Shown piece after piece: positions 9,528 through 19,006 of a stretch of 64,000 nt of DNA. Location: the NCBI GenBank assembly GCA_008501735.1, contig QQUF01000056.1, positions 1 through 64,000 on the forward strand. Direction: 5' to 3'. Position 1 is the stretch's first letter; each line of letters begins with the position of its first letter. The stretch comes from Calditrichota bacterium. Lineage in GTDB: Bacteria; CLD3. The translations under genes were made by a program, and so were the position numbers. Under the pieces are notes generated by a model. It was not told the origin of the DNA. It saw only the letters and a program-made list of their open reading frames with translations, and searched no databases.

Positions 9528-10364
9528 ATGGATGTTTTAATTACGCATAAAAATTGTCCCGATGGAATTGCTTGTGCAGCAATCGCAAGAGTCAAAAACC
9601 CAAAATGTAAAATCCACTACTGTGAACACGGCGACAAAGTACCACACGAAAAATTGAAGAACCAAAATGTTGTCATTGCAGACTTTTCTTTTGCAAAAGA
9701 AGAACTTTTGGCAATTAATGAAGTTGCAAAATCTCTCCAAGTTTTAGACCATCATAAATCTGTTGAGCAAGACTTAGCAGGTTTGGAATTTTGTCATTTT
9801 GATATGAATAAATGCGGTTCAATGCTACTTTGGGATTACTTAAACCCAAACCAAAAAGCCCCTAAATTTTTACAACACATTCAAGACAGAGACATTTGGG
9901 AGTGGAAACTTCCAGACTCAAAAGAATTTCTCGAAGGGCTTGATATGAGCAATTGGAAACTTGAAGATTGGTCAGAAGCAATTGCAAACCCGAACCATGA
10001 CAAACTCAAATTACTTACTGAGAATGGAAAAATTGCTATTCAATACAAAAAAATGATTCTTGAAAAAACAATGCGAAATGCCTTTGAAGCAAACATTGAA
10101 ATTGCAAACGAAACGGTTACACTTTGGGCAGTCAATAGTGCGGTTTTAGGTTCTGACCTTGGGCATTTACTTGCGAATCTTCCCAAAAATAAATCTCAAA
10201 TCGGTGTTGTATTCTCACTTGAAAAAGAAGGACATTGGAAATTCGGATTGCGTTCAATTGGTGAAGTTGACACAATCAAAATTGCAAAGTTTTTCGGAGG
10301 TGGTGGACACAAAAATGCTTCAGCTTTCCGAAGTAAAGATTACGTTTTGAAACCTGTAAAATAG
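9528..10364 (+). CDS. DHH-family phosphoesterase
   Basis: A 278-residue member of the DHH/DHHA1 superfamily. The metal site is formed by His7 and Asp12 in THKNCPDG, Asp52 in ADFSF, and the DHH motif at residues 74-76 (LDHHKS). The C-terminal DHHA1-like domain carries the GGGGHKNASAF motif near residue 257. Relatives include oligoribonucleases, cyclic-dinucleotide phosphodiesterases and exopolyphosphatase-like proteins. The CPDG variant of the first motif is found in a poorly characterised branch, so the substrate is left open. Confidence 0.85.
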   Translation: MDVLITHKNCPDGIACAAIARVKNPKCKIHYCEHGDKVPHEKLKNQNVVIADFSFAKEELLAINEVAKSLQVLDHHKSVEQDLAGLEFCHFDMNKCGSMLLWDYLNPNQKAPKFLQHIQDRDIWEWKLPDSKEFLEGLDMSNWKLEDWSEAIANPNHDKLKLLTENGKIAIQYKKMILEKTMRNAFEANIEIANETVTLWAVNSAVLGSDLGHLLANLPKNKSQIGVVFSLEKEGHWKFGLRSIGEVDTIKIAKFFGGGGHKNASAFRSKDYVLKPVK

Positions 10365-10400
10365 AGAATTAAACTACAAAATCACTTTTGGAGTAAAAGC

Positions 10401-10463
10401 CCGACTAAAGTCGGATATCCTGTTCTTTTTTACCTTTCGTGTTTTTTGTGTTTTTCGTGGGCA
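10401..10463. repeat. Small palindrome plus T-rich repeat unit upstream of mutS2
   Basis: CCGACT-aa-AGTCGG (10401-10414) is followed by a T-rich stretch with repeated TTTCGTG units ending in CGTGGGCAA (10436-10463). A close relative of the second part lies inside the GT87-like gene at 37988-38011. Both kinds of sequence look like intergenic repeat debris. Confidence 0.5.
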
Positions 10464-10526
10464 AGAAATTAGTTAGGAACCACTTTCTCCTATTAAACAT
10501 TAATCATTAATCATTAGTCATTGTTT

Positions 10527-12878
10527 ATGAAAATTCCACAACTTGGTTTTGAAAGAATTGTTGAAGAACTTTCAAAACTTACCACAAGCTCAATCGGTAA
10601 GAAATTAGCCGAAGAGATTACACCGCAAACTGACCTTCACAGCATTCAGTACAAACTTGAAAAAGTTACTGAAATGCGACAAATTTTAGACACAGAAAAA
10701 CAGTTTCCAATTCGTGGTGTAAAAGACATCACAAGTAGTTTGAAGAAAGCTAAAGTAGTTGGAGGAATGGTTTTAACCGAAGATTTTTTGGAAATCGTTC
10801 GGACTTTACAAGCCACAAGAGCAATAAAAATTTTCTTCAAAAATGCCTCTCCTAAATTTCCAAAACTACAAAATCAGGTTAGAGATTTATTTCCGATTCC
10901 TGAACTTGAAAAGGAAATTCTAAAAATTGTTGATGAGATTACAGGAACGGTAAAAGACTCCGCAAGTCAAAAACTTCAAAAATTAAGAAACCAAATCCGA
11001 ACCGAACAAAACAGAATCCGAAGTAAAATTGCAGGAATCCTTTCCAAAATGCAGTCAGAAGGTTTTACCGATGCAGAAAATTTTGTACTTAGAGACGAAA
11101 AATTAGTAATTCCGCTCAAAACAGAATTCAAACGCAAACTTGCAGGTGCTGTTGTTGACTACTCACAAACTGGTTCAACAGTTTTTGTTGAGCCACTTGA
11201 AACTATTGAAATTTCTAATACGGTCCGAAGGCTTTTGATTGAAGAAAAAGCCGAAGTTGAAAAAATTCTAATTGAACTAACAGGTTTTGTAAGAAGGGAA
11301 ATTCCGACTTTAGCTTCAAATTTGGAACTTCTTGCAGAGTTGGATTTTATTTTTGCAAAAGGAAGGCTTTCCCAAAAACTTAAAGGAAATGCTCCGTTTC
11401 TTACTCAAGAAAAGAACTTCCACTTAAGAGAAGCAAGACACCCGATTCTTGCACTTAGAGACTACGATTCAGTTGTTCCTTTAGACCTTGAACTCACTGA
11501 AAAAAATGTAACTTTAATAATTACAGGACCAAATGCAGGTGGAAAAACCGTTGCTCTCAAAACAATCGGACTTTGTGCCTTGATGGTTCAGTCAGGTTTG
11601 CACGTTCCTGTTTATGAGAAATCAATTTTTCCAATTTTCGACAAAATTTTTGTAGAAATTGGAGACTCTCAAAGTATTGAAAATGACCTTTCAACTTTTT
11701 CTTCTCACGTTTCACACCTCAAAGAAATTTATGAAGAATTTTCTGAGAAAAGTTTGATTCTGATTGATGAAATTATGTCAGGAACTGACCCAAACGAAGG
11801 TTCGGCACTTTCGATGTCTTTGCTCGAAAGTTTCACAAAAACAAGAGCGTTCACAGTTGGAACAACTCATCACGGTTCGCTTAAGGCTTTTGCCTACGAA
11901 ACAGAAGGAATCCAAAACGGTTCAATGGAATTTGACGAAGAAAACCTACAACCAACTTACAGATTTCGTGCAGGAATTCCAGGAAGTTCTTACGCCTTTG
12001 AAATTGCGAAACGTTTTGGTTTTGCTGAATCAGTAGTCGAAAGAGCAAAGGATTTCGTCGGTGAAGACAAGGTTAGTCTTGAAAATTTAATTTCCGAGCT
12101 CAACAACAAACTCAAAGCAACCTCTGACACGAAACGAGAACTTGAAATTAAACTTTCAGAACAAAAGGCATTCTTGAATCTTTACAAGCAACGCTCAGAA
12201 AAACTCGCACAAGAGAAGAAAATCATCAAACAAAAAGCAGCCGAAGAATCTGCTAAAATTCTTGCAGATGCAAATTCGGCAGTTGAACTTGCAATTAAAG
12301 AAATTCGTGAGAAAAAAGCTGACAAAGAAGTAGTTAAACAAGCAAGGGAAATCGTCGAAGAACAAAAACAAAAAGTGAATAAGATTCTTAAAGAGACAAA
12401 GAAAAAAGATGAAATCATTCCTTCGGTTCGACCTTTGGAACTTGGCTCAACAGTAAAAATAAAAACAACAGGCTTGGTTGGAAAAATTGTTTCAGAACCG
12501 AACTCAAAAGGCAAAGTGATTGTTGAAACTGATTTCTCCAAAATCACAATCAAGCTCACTGACCTTGAAGGAATAAAACCTCCAAAAGTCCAAAAAGTTG
12601 TTTCGGTCAAAGTGAACAGAACAAGCGACACAAAATATTCCTCCGAACTCGACATTCGAGGGTTTTATGCAGATGACGCTTACCCTGCTGTTGACAAATT
12701 TCTTTACTTGGCTTTGGAAAAAGGTTTAAAAAATGTAACAATAATTCACGGAAAAGGAACAGGAGCTTTGAAGAACAAAGTTGCTGATTACTTAAAAACT
12801 CACCCTTGTGTTCGCTCTGCACGTTTTGGAAATTGGGACGAAGGAAGTGGTGGAACAACAATCGTTGAAATCTCATAG
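10527..12878 (+). CDS. mutS2: MutS2 family ATPase/endonuclease
   Basis: A 783-residue MutS2. It has no mismatch-recognition domain and starts directly in the core/lever helices. The ATPase has Walker A GPNAGGKT (from about residue 334), ILIDEIMSGTDP and a GTTHH switch. A long coiled region (about 500-620) leads to a C-terminal Smr nuclease domain with LDIRGFYADDA and HGKGTGALKN. MutS2 acts on branched DNA or stalled ribosomes, not in classical mismatch repair. ATG 10527 is preferred to an upstream in-frame TTG at 10521. Confidence 0.94.
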   Translation: MKIPQLGFERIVEELSKLTTSSIGKKLAEEITPQTDLHSIQYKLEKVTEMRQILDTEKQFPIRGVKDITSSLKKAKVVGGMVLTEDFLEIVRTLQATRAIKIFFKNASPKFPKLQNQVRDLFPIPELEKEILKIVDEITGTVKDSASQKLQKLRNQIRTEQNRIRSKIAGILSKMQSEGFTDAENFVLRDEKLVIPLKTEFKRKLAGAVVDYSQTGSTVFVEPLETIEISNTVRRLLIEEKAEVEKILIELTGFVRREIPTLASNLELLAELDFIFAKGRLSQKLKGNAPFLTQEKNFHLREARHPILALRDYDSVVPLDLELTEKNVTLIITGPNAGGKTVALKTIGLCALMVQSGLHVPVYEKSIFPIFDKIFVEIGDSQSIENDLSTFSSHVSHLKEIYEEFSEKSLILIDEIMSGTDPNEGSALSMSLLESFTKTRAFTVGTTHHGSLKAFAYETEGIQNGSMEFDEENLQPTYRFRAGIPGSSYAFEIAKRFGFAESVVERAKDFVGEDKVSLENLISELNNKLKATSDTKRELEIKLSEQKAFLNLYKQRSEKLAQEKKIIKQKAAEESAKILADANSAVELAIKEIREKKADKEVVKQAREIVEEQKQKVNKILKETKKKDEIIPSVRPLELGSTVKIKTTGLVGKIVSEPNSKGKVIVETDFSKITIKLTDLEGIKPPKVQKVVSVKVNRTSDTKYSSELDIRGFYADDAYPAVDKFLYLALEKGLKNVTIIHGKGTGALKNKVADYLKTHPCVRSARFGNWDEGSGGTTIVEIS

Positions 12879-12888
12879 AAATGCAAAA

Positions 12889-12921
12889 ACCTATTTGATG
12901 GCTCAAAGCCATCAAATAGGT
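12889..12921. repeat. Palindrome, 15-bp arms, between mutS2 and the next gene
   Basis: ACCTATTTGATGGCT and its exact complement are separated by CAA. It begins 11 nt after the mutS2 stop. There is no T-run after it, so it is a poor terminator; it may be a dispersed palindrome or an RNA-processing hairpin. Confidence 0.65.
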
Positions 12922-12948
12922 AGAATTGATAAAAAATTGGATAAAAGA

Positions 12949-14070
12949 ATGAAAAAAATTACAGTTCTTGGAGCAGGAATGGTTGGTGGAGTGATTGCAA
13001 CTGACCTTTCAAAAGATTACGAAGTTACTCTTGTTGACCTAAATTCTGAATGCTTGAACTCAATCAGAGGAAAAGCAAATTTGGAAACACAAGTTGCAGA
13101 TTTGTCAAATTCAGAAGAAATCAGAAATGTGGTAAAAGACGCAGATTTGGTAATCGGAGCAGTTCCTGGATTTATGGGATTTGAAATGCTCAAAGCTGTA
13201 ATCGAAGCAGGAAAAAATATTGCTGACATTTCATTTTCTGAGCAAAACCCAATGGAACTTAACGAACTTGCAAAAACAAACGGAGTTACAGCAATTGTAG
13301 ATTGCGGAGTTGCTCCCGGAATGAGTAATTTTATTCTCGGTTATCACAATGAAAGAATGGAAGTTGATTCTTTTGTCTGTTACGTTGGCGGTTTGCCTGT
13401 CAAACGAACTTTGCCTTTTGAATACAAAGCTCCTTTTTCACCAATTGACGTAATTGAAGAATACACAAGACCTGCACGTTTTGTCGAAAATGGAAAAATT
13501 GTTACAAAAGAAGCTCTCACCGATTCGGAGCTTTTGGAGTTTGACGAAATCGGAACTCTTGAGGCTTTTAACACAGATGGATTAAGAACTCTACTTGAAA
13601 CAATCAAAGTACCAAATATGAAAGAAAAAACTCTTCGCTATCCTAATCACATCGAAAAAATAAAAATGTTAAAAGAAATGGGCTTTTTTAGCACTGATTC
13701 ATTAACTTTAAAGAACGGAGTTAAACTCAAGCCCCTTGACTTTACCTCAGAACTGATTTTGCCACAATGGAAATTACAGCCTGAAGAAGAAGAATTTACT
13801 GTGATGAAAATTCAAGTTTCAGGACTTGAAAACGGTAATTCAAAAACTTATACATACGACCTACTTGACAGATTTGATAAAAAAACAAAAACTTCTTCAA
13901 TGGCTAGAACAACAGGTTTTACTTGTTCTGCAAGTGCAAATCTGATACTTAAAAAGCTTTTTACAGAAAAAGGTGTTTTCCCTCCAGAACTTGTTGGTAA
14001 AAATCAGAAATGTTTTGAAAATGTTTTGAGTTACCTAAAAAACAGGAATGTAAATTACATTCTTTCCTAA
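12949..14070 (+). CDS. Saccharopine dehydrogenase family oxidoreductase
   Basis: A 373-residue protein with an N-terminal NAD(P)-binding Rossmann fold (KKITVLGAGMVGGVIATDL, then VTLVDLN) and the central/C-terminal domain of the saccharopine dehydrogenase / lysine 6-dehydrogenase family (IVDCGVAPGMSNFILGY, MARTTGFTCSASANL). The likely reaction is NAD(P)-linked oxidation or reduction at an amino-acid side chain or a saccharopine-like adduct; the exact substrate is not determined. ATG 12949 is chosen because the open frame upstream of it runs through the 12889-12921 palindrome and into mutS2, and MKKITVLGAGMVGG is a natural N-terminus. Confidence 0.85.
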   Translation: MKKITVLGAGMVGGVIATDLSKDYEVTLVDLNSECLNSIRGKANLETQVADLSNSEEIRNVVKDADLVIGAVPGFMGFEMLKAVIEAGKNIADISFSEQNPMELNELAKTNGVTAIVDCGVAPGMSNFILGYHNERMEVDSFVCYVGGLPVKRTLPFEYKAPFSPIDVIEEYTRPARFVENGKIVTKEALTDSELLEFDEIGTLEAFNTDGLRTLLETIKVPNMKEKTLRYPNHIEKIKMLKEMGFFSTDSLTLKNGVKLKPLDFTSELILPQWKLQPEEEEFTVMKIQVSGLENGNSKTYTYDLLDRFDKKTKTSSMARTTGFTCSASANLILKKLFTEKGVFPPELVGKNQKCFENVLSYLKNRNVNYILS

Positions 14071-14088
14071 ATTAATTTTGTTAGTGCA

Positions 14089-16911
14089 ATGCAAAATCAA
14101 GATTTGAAACAAAAAATTCAAGAACTTGAAGCGAAGTTAGAAGCTCGTGAAAACTATTCTAAACTTTTGCAAAAAATTATAATTTCATTATCCGAAGTAA
14201 ATTCTTACAAAGAAATTGCAGCATTAATTATAGAAGAATCAAAAGATTTTTTAGGCTTCGATTCTGCGGATATTTTTTTGTTTTCAGAAAATAAAGACAA
14301 GGCAATTTTAGTTGCTTCCGTTGGAAAGAAATTAGACCAGATTAATGAAAAAATCCCTTTTGTTTTGATAAAGGGAGATGATTTTTTAGAGCAAGAATCT
14401 CAATGCCCCAAAATTAATTTTATAGAAGACATCTTGAAAGTGCCTAATTTTACCAAAGGTTTGGCAGAAAAAATAAATACCTGTTCTATTTTAAAAGTTC
14501 CAATTTTTGTTTCAGGAAATTATCAAGGAGTTTTTGCCTTTTGCACAAGCCGTGAAAAAGGAATTTTGGTTCCAAATGAATCACAGCTAAATTTTGTAAA
14601 AATATTATCGACTCATATTTCATCTTCAATTTCAAAAATAATTTCAGAGCAGGAAAAATCTAAACATTTCCAAAATTTCTACGAAGTTGAGCAAGTTGCT
14701 AACTTGGGAAGTTGGACTTGGGAAGCTAAAACTGATATTTTATATTGGTCAGACAACCTCTATGAAATTTTTGGAATCGAGAAATCTGAGTTTAAAAAAG
14801 ACTACCAAAGTTTTATCGATTTACTTCACCCTGCTGATAAAGAAGAAGTTACTTCGATTTTAGCTCAAGCCTTTGTTGATAAAGATTTCCTTAGTTACTC
14901 ACACAGAATTATCCACCAAAAAAGTAACAAAGTTAAACTCTTAAGTTGTCGTGTAAACATTGTCCGTTCTAAAGAAGGCAACGTTCAGAAAATGTTTGGG
15001 ACTTCGCAAGACATTACCGAGCTAATTACTTTTGAAAAGCTCAAAAAAGAAAGTGAAGAACGTTACAAAAATCTAATCGAATTTATTCCTTACGGCTTGG
15101 TCGTTCACACTAAAGGAAAAATTCTTTTCGTAAACAATGCAGCGATAAAAATGATGAAAGCAAAGTCAAGTAATGATTTTGTTGGAAAAAATATCCAAGA
15201 ATTTGTTCACAAAGAATCGCAAGAAGTTGTCAGAGAACGTGTAAAGAAAATAGAAGAAGGTGAAGACGCACCAACAATAGAAGAAAAATTCATTTGTTTT
15301 GACGGTTCAATAATTGATGTAGAAGTTACTGGGACATCTTTTCTTTACAACAACCAAAAATGTATTTTAGCTTGTTTTCAAGACGTTTCTGATAGAAAAC
15401 TTATTGAAAAAGCAAAAGTCGAGAATGAAGAAAATTTCAAGAATATTTTTGAGAACTCGCCCGATGCAATTTTTGTAGAAGATTACGAAGGAAATGTTTT
15501 AAATGCAAATAGGGCGGCTTGCGAACTTCACAATTTTTCCTCTCCAAGGGAATTAATTGGCAAAAATGTGTTAGAATTGGTTCCTAAAAAAAATCTAGAC
15601 AATGCACACAAAGAGTTTACAAAATTATTAGATGGTGAACTGAATCAAATCCAAAGTCTTAGTTTAAGAAATGACGGTAAAGAAATCCCTGTTGAGATTC
15701 GTGCAAGCAAAATTATTTTCAATGAAAAGAAAGCACTACTTCTTCACGTAAGAAATATTTCAGAACGAATTGAAATGGAAGAGGAAATGCTAAAAATAAA
15801 AAAATTAGAGTCAATCGGAGTTCTTGCTGGAGGAATTGCACACGACTTCAACAATATTTTAACTGGAATTTTGGCAAACCTTTCCTTAGCAAAAATATTA
15901 CTCAAAGACCAATCAGATGTAGAAGCAAGAATTAAAGAAGCAGAAAAAGCTACAATTCGTGCAAGAGATTTGACTCACCAGCTTTTAACTTTTGCAAAAG
16001 GTGGTTTACCAATTCTTTCGATTGCCTCTATTGTCAATTTGATAAAAGACTCGACAAAATTTGCTTTAAGAGGGTCTAAAGTAAAAAGTGATTTTTTAAT
16101 TCAAGAAGACCTTTGGCCCGTTGATATTGACAAAGGGCAAATCGGACAAGTGGTTCATAACTTAGTCCTAAATGCTTCACAAGCAATGCAAGAAGGTGGA
16201 ACAATTCAAATTTCTGCAGAAAATATTTTGTTGGAAAATGAATCTGACCTGCCATTGGAACAAGGAAATTATGTCAAAATTTCGATTACTGACGAAGGAA
16301 CAGGAATTGCACAACAATATTTAGACAAAATTTTCGATCCTTACTTCACGACGAAAGAAACTGGAAGTGGGTTAGGACTTGCCACAACATTTTCAATTAT
16401 CAAAAATCATCAAGGACACATCTCTGTAGAATCTAAAATCGGAATTGGAACAAAATTTAGTTTTTATTTAAAAGCGACAGATGGTTCTGTATCGACACAA
16501 GAAGTCTTTTCTAAAGAAGAAATAATTGGAAAAGGAAAGATTCTAATTATGGACGATGACGAAGCAATTCGTGAAATTTTGTTTGATGTTTTGCAGCACA
16601 TTGGTTACGAAGCAGTTGCGATTTCTAATGGTTTTGAAGCTATAGCCAAATACGAAGATGCGATAAAGAGAAATAATAAATTTGATGCTGTGATTTTAGA
16701 TCTAACAATTCCAGGAAGTATGGGAGGAGGAGATACAATAGAAAGACTTTTGCAAATAGACCCGAATGTCAAAGCAATCGTTTCAAGTGGTTACTCAAAC
16801 TCACCGATTATGAGAAATTATGAAAAATTCGGTTTTCAAGCGATTATCAAAAAACCTTACAACGTCAAAGAACTTAGTGAAGTTTTGGCAAAAGTAATTA
16901 ACCAAGAGTAA
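14089..16911 (+). CDS. Hybrid sensor histidine kinase (GAF-PAS-PAS-PAS-HisKA-HATPase-REC)
   Basis: A 940-residue soluble sensor with no membrane segment. Order: short coiled coil (1-30), GAF-like domain (about 30-190), three PAS domains (about 205-315, 320-435, 445-565), HisKA with the phosphoacceptor His585 in LAGGIAHDFNNILTG, HATPase (VHNLVLNASQAM; DEGTGIAQQYLDKIFDPYF; GSGLGLAT), and a C-terminal receiver with Asp871 in VILDLTIPG and the conserved KKPYN lysine. The HDFNN box is typical of kinases that act without a cognate DNA-binding partner next door. It follows the oxidoreductase gene after 18 nt. The signal is presumably cytoplasmic, but its nature is unknown. Confidence 0.93.
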   Translation: MQNQDLKQKIQELEAKLEARENYSKLLQKIIISLSEVNSYKEIAALIIEESKDFLGFDSADIFLFSENKDKAILVASVGKKLDQINEKIPFVLIKGDDFLEQESQCPKINFIEDILKVPNFTKGLAEKINTCSILKVPIFVSGNYQGVFAFCTSREKGILVPNESQLNFVKILSTHISSSISKIISEQEKSKHFQNFYEVEQVANLGSWTWEAKTDILYWSDNLYEIFGIEKSEFKKDYQSFIDLLHPADKEEVTSILAQAFVDKDFLSYSHRIIHQKSNKVKLLSCRVNIVRSKEGNVQKMFGTSQDITELITFEKLKKESEERYKNLIEFIPYGLVVHTKGKILFVNNAAIKMMKAKSSNDFVGKNIQEFVHKESQEVVRERVKKIEEGEDAPTIEEKFICFDGSIIDVEVTGTSFLYNNQKCILACFQDVSDRKLIEKAKVENEENFKNIFENSPDAIFVEDYEGNVLNANRAACELHNFSSPRELIGKNVLELVPKKNLDNAHKEFTKLLDGELNQIQSLSLRNDGKEIPVEIRASKIIFNEKKALLLHVRNISERIEMEEEMLKIKKLESIGVLAGGIAHDFNNILTGILANLSLAKILLKDQSDVEARIKEAEKATIRARDLTHQLLTFAKGGLPILSIASIVNLIKDSTKFALRGSKVKSDFLIQEDLWPVDIDKGQIGQVVHNLVLNASQAMQEGGTIQISAENILLENESDLPLEQGNYVKISITDEGTGIAQQYLDKIFDPYFTTKETGSGLGLATTFSIIKNHQGHISVESKIGIGTKFSFYLKATDGSVSTQEVFSKEEIIGKGKILIMDDDEAIREILFDVLQHIGYEAVAISNGFEAIAKYEDAIKRNNKFDAVILDLTIPGSMGGGDTIERLLQIDPNVKAIVSSGYSNSPIMRNYEKFGFQAIIKKPYNVKELSEVLAKVINQE

Positions 16912-16942
16912 TTTAAAACTCCAAAATACTTATAAATATTTT

Positions 16943-17863
16943 TTAATCAAAAAGTGCTTCGACGAACTCTTTTGAGGAAAAAGGTCTTAAGTCTTCAATT
17001 TGCTCACCGACTCCAATGTATTTTACAGGAATTTGTAATTCTTGAGTTATTCCGATTACAATTCCACCTTTTGCAGTTCCGTCGAGTTTTGTGAGAATTA
17101 AACCTGATAATTTCGCTGTTTTGGTAAAATGTCTTGCTTGGCTTAATCCGTTTTGTCCTGTTGTTGCATCAATTACGAGAAGTGTTTCGTGTGGAGCTTC
17201 AGGAATGAATCTTTTGATTACTTTCTCCATTTTTCCAAGTTCTAACATCAAGTTAGTTTTGGTGTGAAGTCTTCCTGCTGTATCAATTAAAAGAACATCA
17301 TAATTCCCATTTCTTGCTCGCTGCATTGCTTCAAAAATTACTGCTGAAGGGTCAGTTTGGTCTGCAAGTCTTGTGATTGCAACTCCAGCTCTTTCTGCCC
17401 AAACTTCAAGTTGCTCACAAGCAGCAGCACGAAAAGTATCACAAGCTGCAAGCATCACTTTTTTACCTTTTGACTTGTAAATTGCTGCAAGTTTTCCGAT
17501 TGAAGTTGTCTTACCAGAACCGTTTACTCCAATTACAAAAATTACGTGCAAAGGAGCATTTGATTTAATTTCAAAATCATTGCTTTCTTCTGAAATTATA
17601 AATTTATCAATTTCGTCTCGTAGCAGAAAGTTTAATTCTTCGGGATTTTCGTAACGTTCTTTTTTGACTCTTTGGCGAATGTTTTCCATAATCGTAAAAG
17701 TTGTGTCCACACCGATATCGCCAGTAATCAAAATTTCTTCAATTTCTTCCAAAAGTTCTTCGTCAATTTTCGACTTAGCTTTTAGAAGTCGGCTAATTTT
17801 CCCAAAAACTTGGTCACGAGTTTTGGAAAGTCTATCTTTTAATTTTCCTAAGAATTCAAACAA
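16943..17863 (-). CDS. ftsY: Signal recognition particle receptor FtsY
   Basis: A 306-residue SRP-type GTPase that docks ribosome-SRP complexes at the membrane. The N domain is followed by the G domain: [63 protein letters not shown] and [12 protein letters not shown]. It lacks the long acidic A domain of E. coli FtsY, as in many other phyla. The start is a TTG at 17863-17861: an in-frame stop lies two codons upstream, and AAGGA is about 9 nt before it. It converges with the hybrid kinase gene. Confidence 0.96.
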   Translation of the reverse strand: MFEFLGKLKDRLSKTRDQVFGKISRLLKAKSKIDEELLEEIEEILITGDIGVDTTFTIMENIRQRVKKERYENPEELNFLLRDEIDKFIISEESNDFEIKSNAPLHVIFVIGVNGSGKTTSIGKLAAIYKSKGKKVMLAACDTFRAAACEQLEVWAERAGVAITRLADQTDPSAVIFEAMQRARNGNYDVLLIDTAGRLHTKTNLMLELGKMEKVIKRFIPEAPHETLLVIDATTGQNGLSQARHFTKTAKLSGLILTKLDGTAKGGIVIGITQELQIPVKYIGVGEQIEDLRPFSSKEFVEALFD

Positions 17864-17930
17864 AGTCTAATTTCCTTTTTGGTAGTAAGGTTTTTTAAAG
17901 TCCTCAAATTTAACTTTTGAAAATCAAAAA

Positions 17931-18989
17931 TCAAACCCCGTAAGTCTTTAGTAATTTTTCTACGTGATTGTCGAGAATGCTTTCTTTCGGAAGTCCTAAA
18001 ATATATTGGCAATTTTTACAGGCTTCAATTTTTTCTCTTTCGCCTTTGAGATGAGTAATTCTAAATTCTCTTAACTTTTCGCCGTTCCAAATTTCTGATA
18101 GAGTTTCTTTTGTCAAATCACCAATTATTGTGCCGTAACTCCAGTCAACACAACAAACGGAAACTTTACCATCAAAGTTTATGGCGAGTTTTGAAAAAGG
18201 TTCAGAACAAACTTTACGAGGAATCAAAGGAGTTCCGTTCATTCCTTCTGAAACATCAACTCCAAGCAAAAAATCTTTGGTTTCTGAGTTTGACCAACCC
18301 ATTAAAGAATCAATCCTTAAAGTGTCAGAAATTGGTGCAAAGTCATTTTTAAATTTTTGTTTTTCAGCTTCAGTCAAATTTGTGTCAACAATTTTTGCAA
18401 AAATGTGAAGAGAACTTTTGCGTTTTGTTTTTTCGTTAAAAAGAAACTTCACATTGCTTTTAATTGTGTTGTAGTCAGAGTAGTTTTGTGTGATTTTTTT
18501 ATAACTTTGGTCGTCAACGTGTTCGACTGAAATTCGGATTTTGTCCAAACCACTTTCAATTATTTGAATCGATTTCTCTTTTGTCAAAAGTGCTGCATTG
18601 GTCGTTGTCCCAACTGTTTCGGCAGCATTTTTGGATTTTGCATAAGAAACCATTTGGCAAAATTGTTTATGAATTAAAGGCTCACCGTCTTTGTAAAGGT
18701 GAAGCACTTTGAGTTTGTGGTTTGCAGAATTTACCATTTCAGCAAGTTCGTCAATGATTTTACAGAAAAGTTCAAATTCCATCTGACCTTTTGGACGACC
18801 AACTGATTTCAGAAGTTCAGAATCTCCAGTCGGGCAAAAAGTGCATTTGAAATTACAAAGATTTGTCGGGTCAAGGTGCATTGTCAAAGGAATCGGAAGA
18901 GGTAATTCTTTGTGAAAAGGCTTTATTTTTTGGCGAATCAATTCTTTGGCAATTTTTGAAGAGCGGCTAATTTTGGAAACTAAGTCCAT
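17931..18989 (-). CDS. Radical SAM/SPASM protein
   Basis: A 352-residue iron-sulfur enzyme. The radical SAM cluster motif CNFKCTFC is at residues 45-52, so it should cleave S-adenosylmethionine to start a radical reaction. The C-terminal region (about 255-335) has a cysteine set (VCCVDW, then CKNCQY) and the GTIIGDLTKETLSEIWNG element typical of SPASM domains, which bind extra Fe-S clusters. SPASM proteins modify peptides or carry out other radical chemistry; no peptide substrate gene is visible beside it. It sits between ftsY and pyrK, all read leftward. Confidence 0.88.
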   Translation of the reverse strand: MDLVSKISRSSKIAKELIRQKIKPFHKELPLPIPLTMHLDPTNLCNFKCTFCPTGDSELLKSVGRPKGQMEFELFCKIIDELAEMVNSANHKLKVLHLYKDGEPLIHKQFCQMVSYAKSKNAAETVGTTTNAALLTKEKSIQIIESGLDKIRISVEHVDDQSYKKITQNYSDYNTIKSNVKFLFNEKTKRKSSLHIFAKIVDTNLTEAEKQKFKNDFAPISDTLRIDSLMGWSNSETKDFLLGVDVSEGMNGTPLIPRKVCSEPFSKLAINFDGKVSVCCVDWSYGTIIGDLTKETLSEIWNGEKLREFRITHLKGEREKIEACKNCQYILGLPKESILDNHVEKLLKTYGV

Positions 18990-19006
18990 TTTGAAAGCAC
19001 TAAAAT

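Noticed and set aside
12808-12948. Longer start for the saccharopine-dehydrogenase-like gene
   Set aside because: The extension would overlap mutS2 and run through the palindrome; the Rossmann motif begins naturally at ATG 12949.
15735-15750. Second parS-like site in the hybrid kinase gene (TTCTTCACGTAAGAAA)
   Set aside because: It has the CACGT centre but too many mismatches in both outer halves to be credible.
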